64,000 nucleotides of DNA. Source: Streptosporangiaceae bacterium. Lineage in GTDB: Bacteria > Actinomycetota > Actinomycetes > Streptosporangiales > Streptosporangiaceae. Positions within the stretch are counted from its first letter, which is position 1. Each line of letters starts with the position of its first letter. The position numbers were made by a program, and so were the translations under genes. Shown here one piece after another: positions 40,855 to 49,534 of the stretch. The DNA lies in NCBI GenBank assembly GCA_019239975.1, contig JAFAZE010000143.1, positions 1-64,000 on the forward strand. The letters are read 5' to 3'. Under the pieces are notes generated by a model, which saw only the letters and a program-made list of their open reading frames with translations, was not told where the DNA came from and searched no databases.

Positions 40855-41403
40855 ATGACGCTGGATCACCAACTGCTCGATCAGGCGCGGACGGCGGAGG
40901 CGCGCGTCATCGACGCCGAACGCGATGCGGAGGTGGCACGCGCGGAGTTCCACCGCGCGGTGCGCCGTCTGCAGCTCGGCGGCGGATCGCTTCGCGAGAT
41001 AGCGAACGCTCTTGGCATCAGCCATCAGCGGGTGCACCAGATCGTGGAGGGAGCAGGCGGCGCGAGGCGCTGGCGCCGCCGCAGGGGCCGGCCGGCCGCC
41101 ACGGCGTGCTGCTCGTTCTGCGGCAAGAGCCAGCCGCAGATCAGCAAACTCATCGCCGGCCCCGGCGTCTCTATCTGCGGCGAGTGCGTCGACAAGGCCG
41201 ACGCCGTCATCGCCACCGGGGAGGTGGCGGCCACCCCGCTGTCGGCGATGAAGTCCCTGAGTGCGGAGGTCACGGCGGCCCGGTGCAGCTTCTGCGGCAA
41301 GCGCCGCCATCAGGTCTCCGGCCTCGCAGCCGCCGCGGGCGGCATCATCTGCAACGAATGCCTTGTGCTGTGTCACGAATTCCAGGCCGAGGACCTGTCC
41401 TGA
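40855..41403 (+). CDS. HTH protein with two ClpX-type C4 zinc fingers
   Basis: The 182-residue protein has an N-terminal charged helix and a helix-turn-helix-like segment ([21 protein letters not shown], residues about 41-61). Two zinc fingers of the ClpX C4 kind follow: CSFCGK-x17-CGEC and CSFCGK-x17-CNEC. It lacks the AAA+ unfoldase part of ClpX. Stand-alone proteins of this build occur in actinobacteria and are uncharacterised. The HTH and the palindrome immediately before its start suggest autorepression. The zinc fingers could recruit a partner or a substrate of the Clp protease. ATG 40855 follows the palindrome without a ribosome site, consistent with leaderless translation. Confidence 0.85.
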   Translation: MTLDHQLLDQARTAEARVIDAERDAEVARAEFHRAVRRLQLGGGSLREIANALGISHQRVHQIVEGAGGARRWRRRRGRPAATACCSFCGKSQPQISKLIAGPGVSICGECVDKADAVIATGEVAATPLSAMKSLSAEVTAARCSFCGKRRHQVSGLAAAAGGIICNECLVLCHEFQAEDLS

Positions 41404-41565
41404 GTCCTGCCGCGCCTCCAAATGATCATGAAAGCCGTCGCGCCGCTGGTGGCTCGGCCATAATGCCCGGTATGCGGCTTTGGAGCGCTCCGTGGTGTTC
41501 GCGGAAGCCGTTGAGGTGTAGGTTCGCACCGAAAGGTCACGGTAGGTGACACCAGCGGAGGTTAT

Positions 41566-43866
41566 ATGAGCATCCTGGGTACCCGGGTGATACGGACGGA
41601 GGACCCGCGGCTGCTGACCGTCGGCGGCGTCTACGTCGACGACCTGCGGGCACCGGAACTCGAGGGAGCGGCGCGGCTGACGTTCGTGCGCTCGACGATG
41701 GCGCACGCGCTGATCACCGGCATCGACGCGTCGGAGGCGCTGCGGGAGCCCGGGGTGGCCGCGGTGCTGACCGCCGGCGACATGGACGATCTCCCGCCGC
41801 CACCGCCCGAGTCCGAGGGCGGCGGGGAGGGCGGCCCGGTCCCGGTCGGCGGCCCGTGGTCCGAGCCGCTGCTGGCCGCCGACCGCGTGCGGTTCGTCGG
41901 CGAGCCGATCGCCGTGGTGATCACCGACGGCGGGTACCAGGGCGAGGACGCGGCCGAACTGGTCAGTGTCGACTATGAGCCGCTGCCGGCCGTGGTGGGC
42001 GCGCGGGCGGCCGTGGCCGGCGAGAGCCTGCTGTTCCCTGGAACCAGCAGCAACGTGCCGGTCAGTCGCGTTCCCGACAGCGTGGACGACAGCCCCTTCG
42101 CGGGCTGCGACGTGGTCGTCGAGCAGGACATCGTCAACCAGCGGGTCGCCTGCCTGCCGATGGAGTCGCGGGCGACCGCGGCCGCCTACGTCAACGGCAA
42201 GCTGACCATCTGGCACAGTTCGCAGAACGCGCAGCTCTGCCGTCTCATCCTGGCCGGCGCGCTCGGCATGGCGCCCGATCAGATGCGGGTGATCGTGCCC
42301 GACGTGGGCGGCGGCTTCGGCGCGAAGGTCGGCATCGACAGGGATGCGATCATCGTCGCCTGGGCGTGCAAGCACACCGGGCGCGCCCTTCGCTGGGCGG
42401 AAACCCGCAGCGAGAACCTGGTCGGCATGACGCAGGGCCGCGCGCAGCTTCACCGCGTGAAGATCGGTGGCAACCGGGACGGGCGCATCCTCGCCTACCG
42501 GCTCGACGTCATCCAGGACACCGGCGCGTACCCGCGCACCGGAGGCTTCCTGCCCGGCCTCACCTGCCTGATGGCGCCCGGCGTCTACGACCTGCCCGAG
42601 GTGCAGACGTCGTTCCGGGTCGCGGTCACGAACGCCACGCCGGTGCACGCATACCGCGGCGCCGGCCGCCCGGAGGCGACCGCCGCGATCGAGCGCGCCG
42701 TCGACCTGTTCGCCGCCGAGATCGGCATGGACCCCGCCGAGGTGCGCCGCCGCAACTTCGTCGCGCCGGACAAGTTCCCGTTTGCCACCAAGACCGGCGC
42801 CCTCTACGACAGCGGCGAGTACGGGGCGGCGCTGGACAAGGTGCTCGCGGCGGCGGGATACGGCGAGCTTCGCGCGGAGCAGAAACGGCGCCGCGAGCAC
42901 GGCGGCCCCAGGCAGCTCGGCATCGGGGTCTCGACGTACGTCGAGATCACCGCCGCGGACGCGGGCGCCGGCGAGAGCGCGAAGCTGGTCGTCGCGGACG
43001 ACGGCACGGCGACCGTGTACACGGGCAGCTCGGCGCACGGCCAGGGCCATCACACCGCCTGGGCGATGCTCGTGCAGGACGAGCTCGGCATCCCGATGGA
43101 CAAGGTCACGGTCATCCACGGCGACACCGACCTGATCCCGGACGGGGTCGGCACCTATGCGTCGCGTTCGCTGCAGCTCGGCGGCTCGGCCGTGCACAAG
43201 GCGGCGATCGAGGTCAAGGACGAGGGGCGGCACCAGGCCGCGGAGATGCTCGAGGCCGCCGAGGCGGACATCGTGCTCGACACGGACACCGGCTTGTGGC
43301 AGGTGCGCGGCGACCCGGATACCGCGCTGACCTGGGCGCAGGTCGCTGGCCACGCGAGCGGCGGCACGCTCATCGCCGACGTCCGGTTCTCTGCCGACCG
43401 GCCCACGTTCCCGTTCGGCGCTCACGTCGCGGTCGTCGAGGTGGACACCGAAACGGGCAAGGTGACCCTGCTGCGGCACGTGACCGTGGACGACGCCGGG
43501 CCGGTGCTGAACCCCGTGCTCGCCGAGGGGCAGCGGCACGGCGGCATCGCTCAGGGCGCGGCGCAGGCGCTGCTGGAGGAGGTGCTCTACGATGCGGACG
43601 GCAACCCGCTCACCTCGACGCTGGCCGACTACGCGGCGATCACGGCGACCGAGCTGCCGAGCTTCGAGCTCGTGTCCAGCGAGACGCCGACCACGCTGAA
43701 CCCGCTCGGCGTCAAGGGGATCGGCGAGGCGGGAACGATCGGGTCGACCCCGGCGATCCAGAACGCCGTGGTGGACGCGGTCGCCCACCTCGGCGTCCGG
43801 CACATCGACATGCCGGCCACTCCCGAGCGGGTGTGGGCCGCGATTGAGGAGGCGAGGGCTCAGTGA
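41566..43866 (+). CDS. coxL: molybdenum hydroxylase large subunit (CoxL form II-like)
   Basis: The 766-residue protein is the molybdopterin-binding subunit of a xanthine dehydrogenase / CO dehydrogenase family enzyme. Conserved blocks include [38 protein letters not shown] and [20 protein letters not shown], with [21 protein letters not shown] near the end. The active-site loop reads AYRGAGR at residues about 362-368. This is the form II pattern, not the AYxCSFR of true CO dehydrogenase. The substrate is thus more likely an aldehyde or aromatic heterocycle than CO. ATG 41566 has GGAGG eight bases upstream. It overlaps the small subunit gene by four bases. Confidence 0.93.
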   Translation: MSILGTRVIRTEDPRLLTVGGVYVDDLRAPELEGAARLTFVRSTMAHALITGIDASEALREPGVAAVLTAGDMDDLPPPPPESEGGGEGGPVPVGGPWSEPLLAADRVRFVGEPIAVVITDGGYQGEDAAELVSVDYEPLPAVVGARAAVAGESLLFPGTSSNVPVSRVPDSVDDSPFAGCDVVVEQDIVNQRVACLPMESRATAAAYVNGKLTIWHSSQNAQLCRLILAGALGMAPDQMRVIVPDVGGGFGAKVGIDRDAIIVAWACKHTGRALRWAETRSENLVGMTQGRAQLHRVKIGGNRDGRILAYRLDVIQDTGAYPRTGGFLPGLTCLMAPGVYDLPEVQTSFRVAVTNATPVHAYRGAGRPEATAAIERAVDLFAAEIGMDPAEVRRRNFVAPDKFPFATKTGALYDSGEYGAALDKVLAAAGYGELRAEQKRRREHGGPRQLGIGVSTYVEITAADAGAGESAKLVVADDGTATVYTGSSAHGQGHHTAWAMLVQDELGIPMDKVTVIHGDTDLIPDGVGTYASRSLQLGGSAVHKAAIEVKDEGRHQAAEMLEAAEADIVLDTDTGLWQVRGDPDTALTWAQVAGHASGGTLIADVRFSADRPTFPFGAHVAVVEVDTETGKVTLLRHVTVDDAGPVLNPVLAEGQRHGGIAQGAAQALLEEVLYDADGNPLTSTLADYAAITATELPSFELVSSETPTTLNPLGVKGIGEAGTIGSTPAIQNAVVDAVAHLGVRHIDMPATPERVWAAIEEARAQ

Positions 43867-44324
43867 AGGTTTCCGTGAGGGTCAACGGGCACGACATGAC
43901 CGCCGATGTCGAGGACCGCATGCTGCTCGTGCACTTCCTGCGGGACGTGGCCGGCCTGACCGCGACCAACGTCGGGTGCGACACCACGTCCTGCGGCGCC
44001 TGCACCGTGCTGCTCGACGGCGAGTCGGTGAAGTCCTGCACGGTGCTCGCCGCGCAAGCCGACGGGCGCGCGGTGACCACCGTGGAGGGGCTGGCCGGCA
44101 ACGGGGAGATGCACCCGGTGCAGCGGGCGTTCCACGAGCAGCACGGGCTGCAGTGCGGTTTCTGCACGCCCGGCATGGTGATGGCCATCGTCTCGCTGCT
44201 GCGGGAGAACCCGCACCCCACCGAGGAGCAGGTGCGGGCCGGGCTGGAGGGCAATCTGTGCCGGTGCACCGGTTACCACAACATCGTCAGGGCGGCGCTG
44301 GCCGCGGCGGAGGTGGCCTCGTGA
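43863..44324 (+). CDS. coxS: (2Fe-2S)-binding small subunit of molybdenum hydroxylase
   Basis: The 153-residue protein has an N-terminal plant-type ferredoxin domain ([22 protein letters not shown]). The C-terminal helical [2Fe-2S] domain has CGFCTPGM and [10 protein letters not shown], so all eight cluster cysteines are present. It passes electrons from the molybdenum site to the FAD subunit. GTG 43863 overlaps the large-subunit stop as GTGA, and its own stop overlaps the next gene the same way. The L-S-M order with four-base overlaps ensures equal synthesis of the three parts. The length is usual for the family. Confidence 0.94.
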   Translation: MKVSVRVNGHDMTADVEDRMLLVHFLRDVAGLTATNVGCDTTSCGACTVLLDGESVKSCTVLAAQADGRAVTTVEGLAGNGEMHPVQRAFHEQHGLQCGFCTPGMVMAIVSLLRENPHPTEEQVRAGLEGNLCRCTGYHNIVRAALAAAEVAS

Positions 44325-45142
44325 TCCCCGCATCGTTCGCCTACCACCGGGCGGCGTCGGCCGACGAGGCCCTGTCGCTCGCCGCGGAGCACGGCGAGGA
44401 CGCCAAGTTCCTGGCCGGCGGCCATTCGCTGCTCCCGCTGATGAAGCTGCGGTTCGCCGCGCCCGAGGTCATCATCGACATCGGCAGGCTGAGCGAGCTG
44501 TCGTTCATCACCGACGAGGGCTCCGCCATCAGGATCGGAGCGCTGACGAGGCACCACGACGTCGAGCATTCGGAGCTGCTCGCCCGCGAGATCCCGCTGC
44601 TCGCCCACGCGGCAGGGCAGGTGGGCGACCCGCAGATCCGGCACCGGGGCACCATCGGCGGCTCGGTCGCGCACGGCGATCCCGCCTCCGACCTGCCCGC
44701 GGTCCTGCTCGCGCTGGACGCGACGTTCGTCGCGCGCGGTCGCGCGGGGACCAGGGAGATACCGGCGGGCGAGTTCTTCCGCTCGCTGTTCGAGACCGCG
44801 CTGGAGCCGGGCGAACTGCTCACGGAGATCGTGGTGCCCAAGCCCGCCAACGGCGCGGCCTGGTCATTCCAGAAGTTCACCAAGCGCGCGATCGACTGGG
44901 CGATCGTCGGCGTGGCCGTCCAGGACGACCGCATCGGGTTGATCAACATGGGCAGCGTTCCGCTGCGCGCCGGGAGGGCCGAGGCGGCTCTCGCCGCCGG
45001 CGAGCCGGTGGCCGACGCCGCCGCCGTCGCCGCCGAGGGCACCAGCCCCGGGTCCGACATCCACGCGAGCCGCGCCTACCGCGAGCACCTCGCCCGCGTC
45101 CTCGTGGGCCGCGCTCTCGAGGAGGCCCGCTCCCGGTCCTGA
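44321..45142 (+). CDS. coxM: FAD-binding medium subunit of molybdenum hydroxylase
   Basis: The 273-residue protein begins [17 protein letters not shown] and has the FAD pyrophosphate-binding [15 protein letters not shown] (residues about 31-45). The second FAD motif is [20 protein letters not shown] near residue 109, followed by the CO dehydrogenase flavoprotein C-terminal domain ([18 protein letters not shown]). It oxidises the reduced enzyme by passing electrons to a quinone or other acceptor at the inner membrane face. GTG 44321 overlaps the coxS stop (GTGA). No maturation genes (coxD/E/F-type ATPase or MobA-like protein) follow, so they must be elsewhere. Confidence 0.94.
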   Translation: MIPASFAYHRAASADEALSLAAEHGEDAKFLAGGHSLLPLMKLRFAAPEVIIDIGRLSELSFITDEGSAIRIGALTRHHDVEHSELLAREIPLLAHAAGQVGDPQIRHRGTIGGSVAHGDPASDLPAVLLALDATFVARGRAGTREIPAGEFFRSLFETALEPGELLTEIVVPKPANGAAWSFQKFTKRAIDWAIVGVAVQDDRIGLINMGSVPLRAGRAEAALAAGEPVADAAAVAAEGTSPGSDIHASRAYREHLARVLVGRALEEARSRS

Positions 45143-45199
45143 CATACCCGCCGGCTCCCGGAGCCCCCGGAGGCGAGCGGGAGACAACGATAATGAGGT

Positions 45200-46810
45200 G
45201 TGACGCTGCGCGGCGCTAAGGCAAGGCTCATCCGGTACCCGTGGGGAACCAGGCTGCTCATGCTCTTCGCGGGAGGGCTGCCGCTGCTGGCTTTTCCCGG
45301 CCTGAACCTGGAGTTCCTCGCCTGGTTCGCGCTGGTGCCCGGGCTGCTGCTGATCATCAATTCGCCGGGTCAGCGGGAAGCCGCGGTGCGCGCCTGGTGG
45401 CTCGGCAGCGGGTACCTGATCACGGCGCTGTACTGGATGGCGCCCGAGATCGGCCCGGGCCTGCTGCTGGTGGGCGCGGTGTTCGGGGCGCTGTGGGTGC
45501 CGTTCGGGGTGGCCGCGTGGCGGCTGCTCCGCCCGCCGGTCACCTGGCGGCGGGCGCTCGCCGCGCTGACCGTGGTGCCGAGCTGCTGGCTGCTGACCGA
45601 GTGGCTCAGGTCCTGGCAGGCGCTGGGCGGCCCGTGGGCCGTCTACGGCGCCAGTCAGTGGCAGCATCCCGCGGTGCTCGCGCTCGCCGCGGTCGGCGGC
45701 GTGTGGCTGGTCACCTTCGCGCTGGTCATGACCAACGTCGCGATTGTGCTCGTGCTCGGCGTTAGGCGGCCGGCCCGGCTGGCGTTGGGCCTGGGGGCGG
45801 TGGTCGCCGGCGCGGGCGCGGGACCGCTGGCGTTCGCGCTCACCCCCGCCGCGCCCGCGGTCCGCCAGGTGACGATCGCCATGGTCCAGCCGGGCCTGGT
45901 GCACGACCCGGCCAAGCGGGTGGACGCCAGCGAGACGCTGACCGCCTCGCTGAGCCGTTCCGGGTCGCTCGGCGGGGTCCGGCCGGACCTGATCGTGTGG
46001 GGCGAGAGCAGCGTCGCGTTCGACCTGGCACTGGACCACTCCCTGCTGCGCGCGGTCGAGGCGCTGTCCGCGCAGAACGGAGCCGACATCCTGGTCGACC
46101 AGGACACCACGCTCCCCGGGAAGGGCGACGAGAAGGTGGCCGTCCTGGTCAGCCCCGCCGGAATCGAAGGCACTTACGTGAAGACGCGCCTGGTTCCGTT
46201 CGGTGAATATATTCCGTTCCGCCGGGAGCTCGGCTGGCTCACCAAGATCAGTAAGGCCGCGGCGGCGAACATGATCCCCGGCACCGGGGCGCGCCTGCTG
46301 CACCCGGTGGACCGCGCGGGCCGGCCGCTGCCGATCGGCGTGCTGATCTGCTTCGAGTCGGCGTTCCCGGACATGTCCCGGGTGGAGACGGGCCAGGGCG
46401 CGCAGCTCATCGTCTACCAGTCCTCGACCCCCACGTTCCAGGGCACATGGGGACCGGACCAGCACGCGTCGCTCGCGGCGCTGCGCGCGGCCGAGACCGG
46501 GCGCCCGGCCGTCCAGGCCGCGCTGACCGGGGACACGGTCGCGTTCGACGCGCGGGGGCGGCAGGCCGCCTGGATGGGGCAGTCCTCGCGCGGCGTGGTC
46601 ACCGTCCGCCTCGGGCTGCCCGCGGTCTCGGCGAGAACTCCCTATGACCGGCTCGGCGACTGTGTACCGTGGGCGGCGACAGCGATCGTCGTCATCGCGG
46701 CGCTGATCCTGCTCGCGCGTTCTCGCGGTTTTCTCGGCGGGGATACTAGTGTTCGAGAACGGCGTGCGGCAGTATATGATTCGGGGAACGGACAGCGTGT
46801 CGCCACCTAA
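45200..46810 (+). CDS. lnt: apolipoprotein N-acyltransferase
   Basis: Lnt adds the third acyl chain to lipoproteins at the outer face of the membrane. The 536-residue product has about six N-terminal membrane helices, a C-N hydrolase domain outside and one C-terminal helix (VPWAATAIVVIAALILLA). The catalytic triad is visible: Glu269 (WGESS), Lys328 (VKTRLVPFGEYIPF) and Cys384 (LICFESAFPD). GTG 45200 lies two bases after TGAGG, a close but possible ribosome site. The hydrophilic end (residues 510-536) is unusual in its Arg-rich content. It stands alone, 58 bases after the coxM stop; in several actinobacteria lnt is fused or adjacent to a polyprenyl-monophosphomannose synthase, which is not seen here. 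Confidence 0.93.
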   Translation: MTLRGAKARLIRYPWGTRLLMLFAGGLPLLAFPGLNLEFLAWFALVPGLLLIINSPGQREAAVRAWWLGSGYLITALYWMAPEIGPGLLLVGAVFGALWVPFGVAAWRLLRPPVTWRRALAALTVVPSCWLLTEWLRSWQALGGPWAVYGASQWQHPAVLALAAVGGVWLVTFALVMTNVAIVLVLGVRRPARLALGLGAVVAGAGAGPLAFALTPAAPAVRQVTIAMVQPGLVHDPAKRVDASETLTASLSRSGSLGGVRPDLIVWGESSVAFDLALDHSLLRAVEALSAQNGADILVDQDTTLPGKGDEKVAVLVSPAGIEGTYVKTRLVPFGEYIPFRRELGWLTKISKAAAANMIPGTGARLLHPVDRAGRPLPIGVLICFESAFPDMSRVETGQGAQLIVYQSSTPTFQGTWGPDQHASLAALRAAETGRPAVQAALTGDTVAFDARGRQAAWMGQSSRGVVTVRLGLPAVSARTPYDRLGDCVPWAATAIVVIAALILLARSRGFLGGDTSVRERRAAVYDSGNGQRVAT

Positions 46811-46875
46811 CGGAGCCGGCCGAGCTGGCTCCCGATGAGGCCGCAGGGGAAGGCGACCCTCATCAAGGAGGCACG

Positions 46876-47370
46876 GTGTCCGCACATGGCGTTCTATACG
46901 TTCATTCCGCGCCCCCGGCGCTGTGTCCGCACATTGAGTGGGCAGTGGCGGGGATTGTCGGCATGCCCGTCAGCATGCCGTGGGTCAGCCAGCCGGCGGC
47001 CCCCGGCGCGCTGCGCACGGAGCTGACCTGGCAGGCCCGTCCCGGGACCGCCGGGGCGATCACGTCCGCGCTGGCCGGATGGAACCGGCTGCGCTTCGAG
47101 GTCACCGAGGACAGCTCACCCGGATGCGACGGCGTCCGCTACTGCTACACGCCCGAGCTTGGCACCTTCACCGGGGTGATCAGCGCGAACGGGGACATCC
47201 TCGTCCCGGAGAGCAGGCTGCGCGCCGCGATGATGATGTCGTCGGCGCGGGGATCGGGGCTGGAGGGCGAGATCAGCCGGCTGCTCGGCACGGCGTGGGA
47301 CAACGAGCTCGAGCCGTTCCGGCGGGCCGCCGACGGCGCGCCGGTCCGCTGGCTGAACGCGACCGGCTGA
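46876..47370 (+). CDS. DUF3145 family protein
   Basis: The 164-residue protein (AHGVLYVHSAPPALCPHIEW, then WQARPGTAGAITSALAGWNRLRFEV and GVRYCYTPELGTF) is a clear member of the actinobacteria-restricted DUF3145 family, of unknown role. It is soluble, with a mixed fold, and has no signal. GTG 46876 has AAGGAGG six to eight bases upstream. The family is highly conserved in mycobacteria and streptomycetes, which supports a housekeeping role. Its 3' end (47273-47370) is overlapped in antisense by the run-on tail of the ROK gene. Confidence 0.92.
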   Translation: MSAHGVLYVHSAPPALCPHIEWAVAGIVGMPVSMPWVSQPAAPGALRTELTWQARPGTAGAITSALAGWNRLRFEVTEDSSPGCDGVRYCYTPELGTFTGVISANGDILVPESRLRAAMMMSSARGSGLEGEISRLLGTAWDNELEPFRRAADGAPVRWLNATG

Positions 47371-48628
47371 GTTGGACCGGGGTCCCGGGGCTACCCCGGG
47401 CTAACATCGCGCGGCCGTCTGCGCGGAGCGAGGGGTTCCGCATGACCGCGGTGCCGTTGAGGAAGCGCTCGATCGGCAGGGTGGCGGCGCCGAGGGCGAC
47501 GGCGTCCGGGCCGAGCTGCCCGAGCTCGATTGACGTCTCGGCGAAGTGGTGCGCCAGCGAGTGCCGCCGGGTGGCTTCGCGGATCGCCGGCATCAGCCGC
47601 TCGCCCAGCATCAGTCCCGCCCAGCCGCCGAGGATGATGCGGCCCGGACTGAACAGGTTGACCAGGTTGGCGATGCCGATGCCCAGGTACAGGGCGGTCT
47701 CGTCCAGGATCTCGGCCGCCCGCGGCGCGGTGGCCGCGGCGTCGACCAGGGCGGCGAGCGATGATTCCTCGTCGTCGCCGGGCAGCGGAAGGCCGTAACG
47801 CTCCAGGATGGCTTCCGCGCCTACGTACGCCTCGAGGCAGCCGCGCGAGCCGCAGCGGCACGGCCGGCCGCCAGCGACGATCGTCGTGTGGCCCCATTCG
47901 GCCGAGATCGAGGTGCCGCCAAGGCCGGGGGAGCCGCCGGTGATGACGCTCGCGCCGACCCCCGAGCCGACGAGGCAGACCACCGCGTGCCCGGCGCCGC
48001 GCCCGGCGCCGAACCACAGCTCGGCCTGCCCCATGGTCTTGGCGCCGTTGTCGATGTACAGCGGGAAGCCCGTGCTGGGCCGCAGCAGCCGTTCGAGCGG
48101 GATCGCGTCCCAGCCGTAGGTCTGCCCGTGCACCAGCACCTCGGCGCCGTGCTCGACCACTCCGGGGACGCCGACCCCGGCGCCCAGGACGTCTGAAGGA
48201 TCGGCCCCGCTGTCCGCCAGCACGCTGCCCAGGCCGGCCGAGATCCGCTCGGCCACCACGTCGACACCGTGCTCGCGCGGATCCAGCGGATAGTCGGCTC
48301 GCGCGCACGCGGTCATCGTCAGGTCGAACATCTCGACGCGCACCCGGGTCTCGCCGACGTCGACCCCGATGACGTACCCGTACGCGGGATTCATCCGCAG
48401 CAGCACCCTTGGCCGGCCGCCGTCGGAGTCCACCGAACCCGCCTCGGTCACGATGCCCTCGCTGATCAGCTCGCGGATCACGTTGCTGACCGAAGCCGAG
48501 CTCAAACCCGTGGCCTCACTGAGATCCTGGCGGCTGCACGGCTGGCTGAAGAACAGCGACCACAGCAGGACCGACCTGTTGTCCCGGCGCAAGTCGCGGA
48601 CGGTCGACCGCCTTCTCTCCGCCATCAT
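47273..48628 (-). CDS. ROK family transcriptional regulator
   Basis: The 451-residue protein has an N-terminal winged helix (CSRQDLSEATGLSSASVSNVI, residues about 31-51). A sugar-kinase-like ROK domain follows with VIGVDVGETRVRVEMFD and the zinc-binding loop GRPCRCGSRGCLEAY. Such regulators bind sugars or sugar phosphates and repress uptake and catabolic genes. Homologues stop soon after LPIERFLNG; here about 50 further Ser/Arg/Ala-rich residues are added and extend antisense into DUF3145, so the original stop was probably lost. ATG-ATG at 48623-48628 is the start. A tandem 23-bp copy of the start region lies upstream and makes an eight-codon leader frame. No sugar operon adjoins; its targets are unknown. 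Confidence 0.9.
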   Translation of the reverse strand: MMAERRRSTVRDLRRDNRSVLLWSLFFSQPCSRQDLSEATGLSSASVSNVIRELISEGIVTEAGSVDSDGGRPRVLLRMNPAYGYVIGVDVGETRVRVEMFDLTMTACARADYPLDPREHGVDVVAERISAGLGSVLADSGADPSDVLGAGVGVPGVVEHGAEVLVHGQTYGWDAIPLERLLRPSTGFPLYIDNGAKTMGQAELWFGAGRGAGHAVVCLVGSGVGASVITGGSPGLGGTSISAEWGHTTIVAGGRPCRCGSRGCLEAYVGAEAILERYGLPLPGDDEESSLAALVDAAATAPRAAEILDETALYLGIGIANLVNLFSPGRIILGGWAGLMLGERLMPAIREATRRHSLAHHFAETSIELGQLGPDAVALGAATLPIERFLNGTAVMRNPSLRADGRAMLARGSPGTPVQLSRSRSASGPARRRRPAGTARARCPTPCRAAG

Positions 48629-48657
48629 GCCCCCGTTCTCTCCGCCATCATGCCCCG
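48613..48657 (-). repeat. tandem 23-bp duplication of the ROK start region
   Basis: The sequence coding GGGGCATGATGGCGGAGAGAA on the minus strand occurs twice with a period of 23 bases. The upstream copy opens an eight-codon frame (MMAERTGA) that ends in TGA overlapping the true ATG as ATGA. Because 23 is not a multiple of three, the two frames differ. Confidence 0.85.
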
Positions 48658-48816
48658 TTTCTGCCTATTTTTATCACATCTTATATCAAGTGGATCATGA
48701 ACACCGGGCGTCGGCCGGCCCACCCGGCGCCATCTCGGGAGCGGCCGACGCCATTTCGAGGGAACCGTCCCGCCGGAGGATTGCCCGCCGCCTTGCCCGC
48801 GTAAAATCCGCATTAA
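48658..48816. other. upstream region of the ROK gene
   Basis: An AT-rich minus-strand block (48660-48690, containing TTGATATAAG and GATAAAAATAG) should hold the ROK promoter and perhaps its operator. A second AT-rich patch with TTAATTAAAG is at 48810-48822. No gene is seen. Confidence 0.4.
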
Positions 48817-49455
48817 TTAAAGCCTTAGATTAAGTCGGGGAGGTGCCCATCCATGACGAGGCCCGCCTGCTTCCCGCGTTCCCCCGTTCCCCCCGTTCCC
48901 GCCGTTCCGCCGTTCCGCCGTTCCCCCCGTTCCGCCGTTCCCCACCCATGATCGCGGAATCGCCGGGCCGTATGTGGGGCTCTGCCATGTATTTCCCGGA
49001 TGGTCGCAACCGGGTTCACGATGGCGGCGGGGCCGCTGGCGCATTTGGGCCCGCCCAGTGGGGCCGCTGGCGCATTTGGCCCCGCCCAGTGGGGCCGCTG
49101 GCGCATTTGGCCCCGCGCAGGGGCCGGCTGCCGGCAGCAGGGGTGTTACCTGTGGGCATGCAGGGCGGACAGCGATCGATGAGGTAGTTACCCTCGCCCC
49201 GAGATTTAAGTAAGAGCCGAATGCGGCACCCCAGACTTCCGGGATCATGGAGTGTGGTGCGGATGTGGCGGAAGCGGCTGCCACGCGCCGCAGCCCGTTA
49301 CTGTCCCCACGGGCGCCAGACGTAGAGCACCCGCCCCGATCGTCGCCATCGGCGTCCGGAGGCGTGGCCGGGGCAGCCGGGGTGACCTCATAGATGCGGC
49401 CGTCGAGCGCGGAGTTCTCCCAGTATTCGACCCGCTCGGCCTCGTACTTCGCCAC
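48817..49455 (-). CDS. possible small gene disrupted by a repeat
   Basis: GTG 49453-49455 is preceded at eight bases by AGGAGGTGG, a near-perfect ribosome binding site. The first 40 residues (AKYEAERVEYWENSALDGRI, then YEVTPAAPATPPDADGDD) look like a real soluble protein. After about 80 codons the frame enters the dispersed repeat (copy 2) and then Pro/Gly/Arg/Asn-rich low-complexity sequence, ending at 48817. The likely story is a short gene whose 3' end was replaced or whose stop was lost. It follows the XRE-cupin gene by 80 bases on the same strand and might be co-transcribed. No family was recognised. Confidence refers to translation of the 5' end; the tail is doubtful. Confidence 0.4.
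   Translation of the reverse strand: MAKYEAERVEYWENSALDGRIYEVTPAAPATPPDADGDDRGGCSTSGARGDSNGLRRVAAASATSAPHSMIPEVWGAAFGSYLNLGARVTTSSIAVRPACPQVTPLLPAAGPCAGPNAPAAPLGGAKCASGPTGRAQMRQRPRRHREPGCDHPGNTWQSPTYGPAIPRSWVGNGGTGGTAERRNGGNGGNGGTREAGGPRHGWAPPRLNLRL
48871..48945. repeat. CCGTTC-rich simple repeat
   Basis: Irregular units of CCGTTCC(G/C)C are repeated about nine times with periods of 9-10 bases in non-coding DNA directly beside the dispersed repeat copy 2. It is a slippage-prone microsatellite-like tract. Confidence 0.75.
48955..49210 (-). repeat. dispersed repeat, copy 2, with expanded 31-bp units
   Basis: This is the minus-strand counterpart of 18455-18645. It keeps the same order of blocks from CTCATCGATCGCTGTCC through ATGCCCACAGGTAACACC and GCCGCCATCGTGAACCCGG to TACGGCCCGGCG. 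It differs by carrying three 31-bp units (49029-49059, 49060-49090, 49091-49121), each with GGGGCC...GGCCCC potential stems, against one unit in copy 1. There is no ORF encoding a mobility protein. Confidence 0.8.
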
Positions 49456-49534
49456 GGACCGCCACCTCCTGTCGCAACGCTACGCGCTGCTGCGATGCTG
49501 CGTACGGATCACCGGCCGGCTCGCTGCGCACGGC

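Noticed and set aside
40837-43803. Very long minus-strand frame opposite the molybdenum hydroxylase large subunit
   Set aside because: It is antisense to strongly conserved motifs ([19 protein letters not shown]) and is Arg/Gly/His-rich, a typical GC-bias shadow.
48871-48945. CRISPR-like array
   Set aside because: Units are 9-10 bases without unique spacers; it is a simple-sequence tract.
49029-49121. CRISPR-like array of 31-bp units
   Set aside because: The units abut directly with no spacers between them and there are no cas genes in the window.
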